From NCBI GenBank assembly GCA_947374225.1, contig CANCAY010000018.1:1-38281 (forward strand): a DNA stretch of 38,281 nt, written 5' to 3'. Made by a program: the position numbers and the translations under genes. Shown one piece after another: positions 33,665 to 38,281 of this stretch. The stretch is from Chitinophagaceae bacterium. Lineage in GTDB: Bacteria; Bacteroidota; Bacteroidia; Chitinophagales; Chitinophagaceae. Within the stretch, counting starts at the first letter, position 1; every line of letters starts with the position of its first letter. Under the pieces are notes generated by a model. The model ran no database searches. It was not told the origin of the DNA and was given only the letters and a program-made list of their open reading frames with translations.

Positions 33665-36600
33665 ATGATAAAGAAAATAATCTTGCCCGTTTTAAGCTTT
33701 TTTATGTTGACACAAACTAAAGCACAAAGTGGATTTTCAGACGGAATTTTATTCCAAGCAGTAGCAACAGATGTTGATGGAAACCCTGCAAAAAATAGAA
33801 CTATTTATGTTAAAGATGCCGTAATTAAATCATCGCCAACTGGAGAAGTACAGTATATGGAGTCTTTCAAATTGACTACTTCATCTGATGGTATTTTTAC
33901 TATAATAATTGGTAAAGGACAGAGAATTAGTGGAGCAAATAGTTTATCAACGATAGATTGGACCAATAGTGCTTTTTATTTAAATTTAAAAGTTGCTATT
34001 GCACCAATAAAACCTTCTGCTAGTTGGGATCCAAATTCCAAGTATGTAGACATGGGTACTTCACAGTTTTGGACAGTCCCTTTCGCTATGTATGCACAGA
34101 AAGTTGCTGGACAGGACACGAAATTAAATATTTCTGATACAACAACCATGTTGAATAAAAGAATTGCTAGAGATACTATAATGTTGTCCTCAAGAATTAA
34201 TACAAAAGCATCATTAGCTTCTCCTTCTTTTACAGGGATTGTGACAGGTATAACTTCGGCAATGGTTGGATTAGGAAATGTCAATAACACTTCTGACTTA
34301 TCAAAACCAATTTCAACAGCGACCCAGAATTTATTGAACTTAAAGGCGAATAAATTAGATCTAGACTTGAAAGAGCTTTTATCCAATAAGTCAACTAATA
34401 TAAATACTGACGGTGGTTCAAATGAGAAATATCCAAGTACAAAAGCAGTAAAGTCATATGTTGATGCAAGTGTAATTTCAGGTGGTATCATTGATGGCGG
34501 CATTTCAACACTCAAACTTGCCGACGGATCCGTTACTGACATAAAAGTAGCAAACGGCATTAGTGCCTCAAAAGTGGGATTAGAAAAAGTTAATAATACT
34601 TCAGATATAGCAAAGCCTATCTCAATAGCAACTCAAAACGCCTTAGATTCAAAAGCAAATGCTGCAGACTTAAATGAAAAAGCAACTAAAACTGAATTAA
34701 TTTCTGGATTAGCAACAAAGGCGAGCACTTCTGACTTAACTACAGGCTTAGAGCTTAAAGCAAACAAGTCAGACTTAGACGCCAAAGCTAATACTGCTGA
34801 CGTAACAACTAGCTTAACATTAAAAGCAAATGCCGCAGACTTAAATGACAAAGCAACAAAAACTGAATTAATTTCTGGACTAGCTTCAAAAGCAAGTACT
34901 TCTGAATTATCTACAGCTTTAGGACTAAAAGCAGATAAAACAGAATTAGATACAAAAGCTAATACTACAGATGTAACAAATAGCTTAAATGATAAGGCAA
35001 CAAAAACTGAATTAACTACTGGACTTGCAGCAAAGGCTTCAAGCATTGAACTTGCAGCAGGATTAGATTTAAAAGCTACAAAAATCGAATTAGCTGAAAA
35101 AGCAAATGCTTCAGATGTAACAACAAGTTTAAATGAAAAGGCTTCAAAAACAGACCTTTCAAATGGCTTAGTATTAAAAGCAAATGCAACTGAAACTCAA
35201 GCTGCCTTAGATTTAAAAGCAACAAAATTAGAATTAGCTTCAAAAGCAAGCACGGATGATTTAACAATTGGACTTGCAGACAAGGCTACAAAAAAAGAAT
35301 TAACAGATGGCCTAGCTTCAAAAGCAGATAAAATAGAATTGACTAATGGATTAGCATTAAAAGCAAATGCATCTGAAACTCAAACCGCATTGGATTTAAA
35401 AGCTACCAAAATTGAATTAGCTGCAAAAGCAAACTCAGCTGATTTAACAGCTGGACTTGCTGAAAAGGCTACAAAGAAAGAGTTGACTGATGGACTTGCT
35501 CCTAAAGCAGATAAAACCGAATTAACTACAGCATTAGAACTTAAAGCAAACAAATCAGATCTAGATGCAAAAGCAAATACTTCTGATGTAACAACCAGTT
35601 TAAATGACAAAGCTTCAAAAACTGAACTATCAAATGGATTAGCATTAAAAGCAAATGCTAGCGAAACTCAAACCGCATTGGATTTAAAAGCTACCAAAAT
35701 TGAATTAGCTGCAAAAGCTAGTACGGATGATTTGACAATAGGACTTTCTGATAAGGTAACAAAGAAAGAATTGACTGATGGATTAGATATAAAAGCAAAT
35801 GCCTTAGATGTAACAAATAGTTTAAATAACAAGGCTTCGAAAACTGACCTATCAAATGGCTTATCATTAAAAGCAAACGCTAGTGAAACTCAGGCAGCAT
35901 TGGATTTAAAAGGTACAAAATTAGAATTAGCTACAAAAGCAAACGCAGATGATTTAACAGCTGGACTTGCAGACAAAGCAACAAAAAAAGAATTAACTGA
36001 CGGATTAGATACAAAAGCAAATACTTTAGATGTAACAAATAGTTTAAGCGACAAGGCATCAAAGAAAGAACTAACTGATGGACTTGATTTAAAAGCAACA
36101 AAATCTGATCTATCAAATGGATTAGCAACTAAAGCAAACGCAGATGATTTAACAGCTGGACTTGCAGACAAAGCAACAAAGAAAGAATTAACTGACGGAT
36201 TAGATACAAAAGCAAATAATTCTGATGTAACAACTAGTTTAGCTGCAAAGGCAAACGCTTTAGATGTAACAACAAGCTTAAATGACAAAGCTTCAAAAAC
36301 TGAACTTTCAAATGGATTAACAACCAAAGCAAATGCTTTAGAAACTCAAACCGCATTAGATTTAAAAGCTACAAAATTAGAATTAGATACAAAAGCAAAT
36401 ACTTCAGATGTAACAAACAGTTTAAATGATAAGGCTTCGAAAACAGAATTGTCAAATGGATTAGCGTCTAAAGCAAACGCAGATGATTTAACAGCTGGAC
36501 TTGCTGAAAAGGCAACGAAGAAAGAATTGACTGAAGGATTAGATACAAAAGCAAACGCTTTAGATGTAACAAATAGTTTAGCTGCAAAAGCAAACGCAAG

Positions 36601-38281
36601 TGAAACTCAAGCCGCATTAGATTTGAAAGCTTCAAAAACTGACCTATCAAATGGCTTAGCATTAAAAGCAAACGCAACTGAAACACAAACAGCACTTGAC
36701 CTAAAAGCAACAAAGAAAGAATTAACTGACGGATTAGATACAAAAGCGAATACTTCAGATGTAACAACCAGTTTAAATGATAAAGCTTCGAAAATCGAAT
36801 TGTCAAATGGATTAACAACTAAAGCAAATGCGTTAGAAACTCAAACTGCATTAGATTTAAAAGCTACAAAAATTGAATTAGCAACAAAAGCAAACGCAGA
36901 TGATTTAACAGCTGGACTTGCAGACAAAGCAACAAAAAAAGAATTAACTGACGGATTAGATACAAAAGCGAATACTTCAGATGTAACAACCAGTTTAAGC
37001 GACAAAGCTTCAAAAACAGAATTGTCAAATGGATTATCATTAAAAGCAAACGCTAGTGAAACTCAAACCGCATTGGATTTAAAAGCTACAAGATTAGAAT
37101 TAGATACAAAAGCAAATACTTTAGATGTAACAAATAGTTTAGCTGCAAAAGCAAACGCAAGTGAAACTCAAGCCGCATTAGATTTGAAAGCTTCGAAAAC
37201 TGACCTATCAAATGGCTTAGCATTAAAAGCAAACGCAACTGAAACTCAGACTGCATTAGATTTAAAAGCTAACAAAATTGAATTAGCTGCAAAAGCTAGC
37301 ACGGATGATTTGACAATAGGACTTTCTGATAAGGCAACAAAGAAAGAATTGACTGATGGATTAGATACAAAAGCGAATACTTCAGATGTAACAACCAGTT
37401 TAAATGACAAAGCTTCAAAAACTGAATTGTCAAATGGATTAGCATTAAAAGCAAACGCTAGCGAAACTCAGACTGCATTAGATTTAAAAGCAACGAAAAT
37501 TGAATTAGCTGCAAAAGCTAGCATGGACGAGTTAACAGCTGGACTTGCTGACAAAGCATCAAAGAAAGAATTAACCGATGGATTAGATACAAAAGCAAAC
37601 TCAACAGATGTTGCAACTTCACTTGGATTAAAAGCAAATTCTTTAGATGTAACTAATAGCTTAAATGAAAAAGCTTCAAAAACAGAACTTACAAGCGGAC
37701 TGTTAACGAAATCAGACGCTAATGAAACGACTGCTGCCTTAGCTTTAAAGGCAAATACTTCAGATGTAACAACCAGTTTAGCATTAAAAGCAAACGCAGA
37801 TGATTTAACAGCTGGACTTGCTGAAAAGGCAACGAAGAAAGAATTGACTGATGGATTAGATACAAAAGCAAATGCCTTAGATGTAACAAATAGTTTAGCT
37901 GCAAAAGCAAACGCAAGTGAAACTCAAGCCGCATTAGATTTGAAAGCTTCGAAAACTGACCTATCAAATGGCTTAGCATTAAAAGCAAACGCAACTGAAA
38001 CACAAACAGCACTTGACCTAAAAGCAACAAAGAAAGAATTAACTGACGGATTAGATACAAAAGCGAATACTTCAGATGTAACAACCAGTTTAAGCGACAA
38101 AGCTTCAAAAACAGAATTGTCAAATGGTTTGTCATTAAAAGCAAACGCTAGTGAAACTCAAACCGCATTGGATTTAAAAGCTACAAAATTAGAATTAGAT
38201 ACAAAAGCAAATACTTTAGATGTAACAAATAGTTTAAGCGACAAGGCATCAAAGAAAGAACTAACTGATGGACTTGATTTA
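33665..38281 (+). CDS. giant secreted tail-fibre-like repeat protein (3' end beyond the window)
   Basis: Open from ATG 33665 to the window edge: 1539 codons with no stop, so the protein is truncated here by the window. Signal peptide 1-21 (MIKKIILPVLSFFMLTQTKAQ is split as MIKKIILPVLSFF and MLTQTKAQ). Residues 22-145 form the Bacteroidota N-terminal domain with ILFQAVATDVDGNPAKNRTIYV, IGKGQRISG and DMGTSQFWTVPFAMYAQ. Then two tail-fibre cassettes, MVGLGNVNNTSDLSKPIS (about 200) and KVGLEKVNNTSDIAKPIS (about 302), with KYPSTKAVKSYVDA between them. From residue 325 the sequence is 13/9-residue repeats (for example TDGLAPKADKTEL then DAKANTSDV). It is probably a trimeric surface fibre, maybe ending in an intramolecular chaperone (inference). 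Translationally coupled to the preceding gene. Confidence 0.9.
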   Translation, partial: MIKKIILPVLSFFMLTQTKAQSGFSDGILFQAVATDVDGNPAKNRTIYVKDAVIKSSPTGEVQYMESFKLTTSSDGIFTIIIGKGQRISGANSLSTIDWTNSAFYLNLKVAIAPIKPSASWDPNSKYVDMGTSQFWTVPFAMYAQKVAGQDTKLNISDTTTMLNKRIARDTIMLSSRINTKASLASPSFTGIVTGITSAMVGLGNVNNTSDLSKPISTATQNLLNLKANKLDLDLKELLSNKSTNINTDGGSNEKYPSTKAVKSYVDASVISGGIIDGGISTLKLADGSVTDIKVANGISASKVGLEKVNNTSDIAKPISIATQNALDSKANAADLNEKATKTELISGLATKASTSDLTTGLELKANKSDLDAKANTADVTTSLTLKANAADLNDKATKTELISGLASKASTSELSTALGLKADKTELDTKANTTDVTNSLNDKATKTELTTGLAAKASSIELAAGLDLKATKIELAEKANASDVTTSLNEKASKTDLSNGLVLKANATETQAALDLKATKLELASKASTDDLTIGLADKATKKELTDGLASKADKIELTNGLALKANASETQTALDLKATKIELAAKANSADLTAGLAEKATKKELTDGLAPKADKTELTTALELKANKSDLDAKANTSDVTTSLNDKASKTELSNGLALKANASETQTALDLKATKIELAAKASTDDLTIGLSDKVTKKELTDGLDIKANALDVTNSLNNKASKTDLSNGLSLKANASETQAALDLKGTKLELATKANADDLTAGLADKATKKELTDGLDTKANTLDVTNSLSDKASKKELTDGLDLKATKSDLSNGLATKANADDLTAGLADKATKKELTDGLDTKANNSDVTTSLAAKANALDVTTSLNDKASKTELSNGLTTKANALETQTALDLKATKLELDTKANTSDVTNSLNDKASKTELSNGLASKANADDLTAGLAEKATKKELTEGLDTKANALDVTNSLAAKANASETQAALDLKASKTDLSNGLALKANATETQTALDLKATKKELTDGLDTKANTSDVTTSLNDKASKIELSNGLTTKANALETQTALDLKATKIELATKANADDLTAGLADKATKKELTDGLDTKANTSDVTTSLSDKASKTELSNGLSLKANASETQTALDLKATRLELDTKANTLDVTNSLAAKANASETQAALDLKASKTDLSNGLALKANATETQTALDLKANKIELAAKASTDDLTIGLSDKATKKELTDGLDTKANTSDVTTSLNDKASKTELSNGLALKANASETQTALDLKATKIELAAKASMDELTAGLADKASKKELTDGLDTKANSTDVATSLGLKANSLDVTNSLNEKASKTELTSGLLTKSDANETTAALALKANTSDVTTSLALKANADDLTAGLAEKATKKELTDGLDTKANALDVTNSLAAKANASETQAALDLKASKTDLSNGLALKANATETQTALDLKATKKELTDGLDTKANTSDVTTSLSDKASKTELSNGLSLKANASETQTALDLKATKLELDTKANTLDVTNSLSDKASKKELTDGLDL
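36470..36776 (+). repeat. long direct repeat, copy 1 (partner 37787-38093)
   Basis: A 307-bp block matching 37787-38093 at an offset of 1317 bp, in frame, with only four differences found by reading. The flanks diverge abruptly on both sides, which points to a recent duplication or gene conversion within the fibre gene. Confidence 0.85.
36939..37140 (+). repeat. long direct repeat, copy 1 (partner about 38034-38235)
   Basis: About 200 bp matching 38034-38235 at a different in-frame offset, 1095 bp, with few differences. It overlaps the end of the 1317-bp-offset block in the downstream copy, so that copy is a mosaic of two sources. The left boundary is approximate. Confidence 0.75.
37787..38093 (+). 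repeat. long direct repeat, copy 2 (partner 36470-36776)
   Basis: The downstream copy of the 307-bp block. Its right end passes without a break into a segment that instead matches 36939-37140, marking a mosaic junction near 38035-38093. Confidence 0.85.

Larger units (their letters stand above)
34640..38281 (+). repeat. 13/9-residue coding tandem repeats of the fibre gene
   Basis: About 1214 codons of degenerate repeats. Units of 39 bp encode xxGLxxKAxKxEL and alternate irregularly with units of 27 bp encoding xxKAxxxDL/V. The sum of one of each, 22 residues, is twice an 11-residue (hendecad) period, compatible with a coiled-coil or beta-helical fibre shaft. The units are nearly free of Gly-Pro, rich in Lys, Ala, Thr, Asp and Leu, and have no Cys. 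Confidence 0.9.

Noticed and set aside
34261..34640. Prophage remnant, suggested by tail-fibre cassettes
   Set aside because: No other phage genes are present, and the protein has a signal peptide and a Bacteroidota secreted-protein N-terminal domain, so it is better read as a cellular surface protein.
33976..38144. Several long minus-strand open frames opposite the fibre gene, rich in Leu, Ser and Phe
   Set aside because: They follow the repeat unit in antisense, have no start signals or family motifs, and the plus strand has an unbroken 1539-codon frame with a signal peptide and known domains.
34640..38281. CRISPR-like array, because of regularly spaced short repeats
   Set aside because: Repeats are 39- and 27-bp coding units in one open frame with no unique spacers.

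Overview
The window looks like chromosomal DNA of an AT-rich Bacteroidota, most likely a member of the Chitinophagales. The evidence is a fused E1 alpha/beta 2-oxo acid dehydrogenase, DUF1573, DUF2490 and DUF4249 proteins, an STN-bearing TonB-dependent receptor, MG2-type envelope proteins, a type IX secretion-like C-terminal domain, and almost no Shine-Dalgarno sequences. The genus is inference. No tRNA, rRNA, CRISPR array or insertion sequence was seen. No stretch longer than 300 bases lacks a gene.

Left end (1-1800): a small accessory cluster on the minus strand. It encodes two paralogous glycine-zipper peptides with double-glycine-type leaders and matched cysteines, an attenuator-like hairpin, and a 64-residue two-helix membrane protein. 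A small lipoprotein lies upstream. Divergent to it is an XRE-type regulator, with a 12-bp inverted repeat between them. This resembles a two-peptide bacteriocin/immunity locus and is the best candidate here for an undescribed system.

1815-7705: a tight minus-strand operon (dicarboxylate/amino-acid:cation symporter, DedA protein, MFS transporter, family 9 glycosyltransferase), divergent from an APC amino-acid permease that ends in a strong terminator.

7798-13107: housekeeping and metabolic genes: YebC/PmpR, a 93-residue conserved protein, the fused E1 dehydrogenase, DUF1573, a PLP aminotransferase and a CDGSH iron-sulfur protein.

13152-22826: an envelope block. It holds DUF2490, a conserved periplasmic protein, a TonB-dependent receptor, a DUF4249 lipoprotein and an MG2-type protein on the plus strand, then a convergent larger MG2 protein that carries a TonB plug without a barrel. 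These plausibly work together in outer-membrane uptake or surface assembly.

22935-32917: a secreted amidohydrolase, arginase, a methyltransferase with a Tyr-less SDR, an AsmA-like protein, an M48 lipoprotein peptidase, a DUF4136-like lipoprotein, and a minus-strand group of two GNATs and a DCC-family protein.

Right end (33136-38281): a short secreted protein with a type IX-like C-terminal domain, followed one base later by a giant fibre gene. The fibre has a signal peptide, a Bacteroidota-type N-terminal domain, two phage-tail-fibre-like cassettes and more than 1200 residues of 13/9-residue repeats. It is still open at the window edge. Long near-identical blocks in it show recent internal recombination. 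The minus-strand open frames opposite this gene are shadows.
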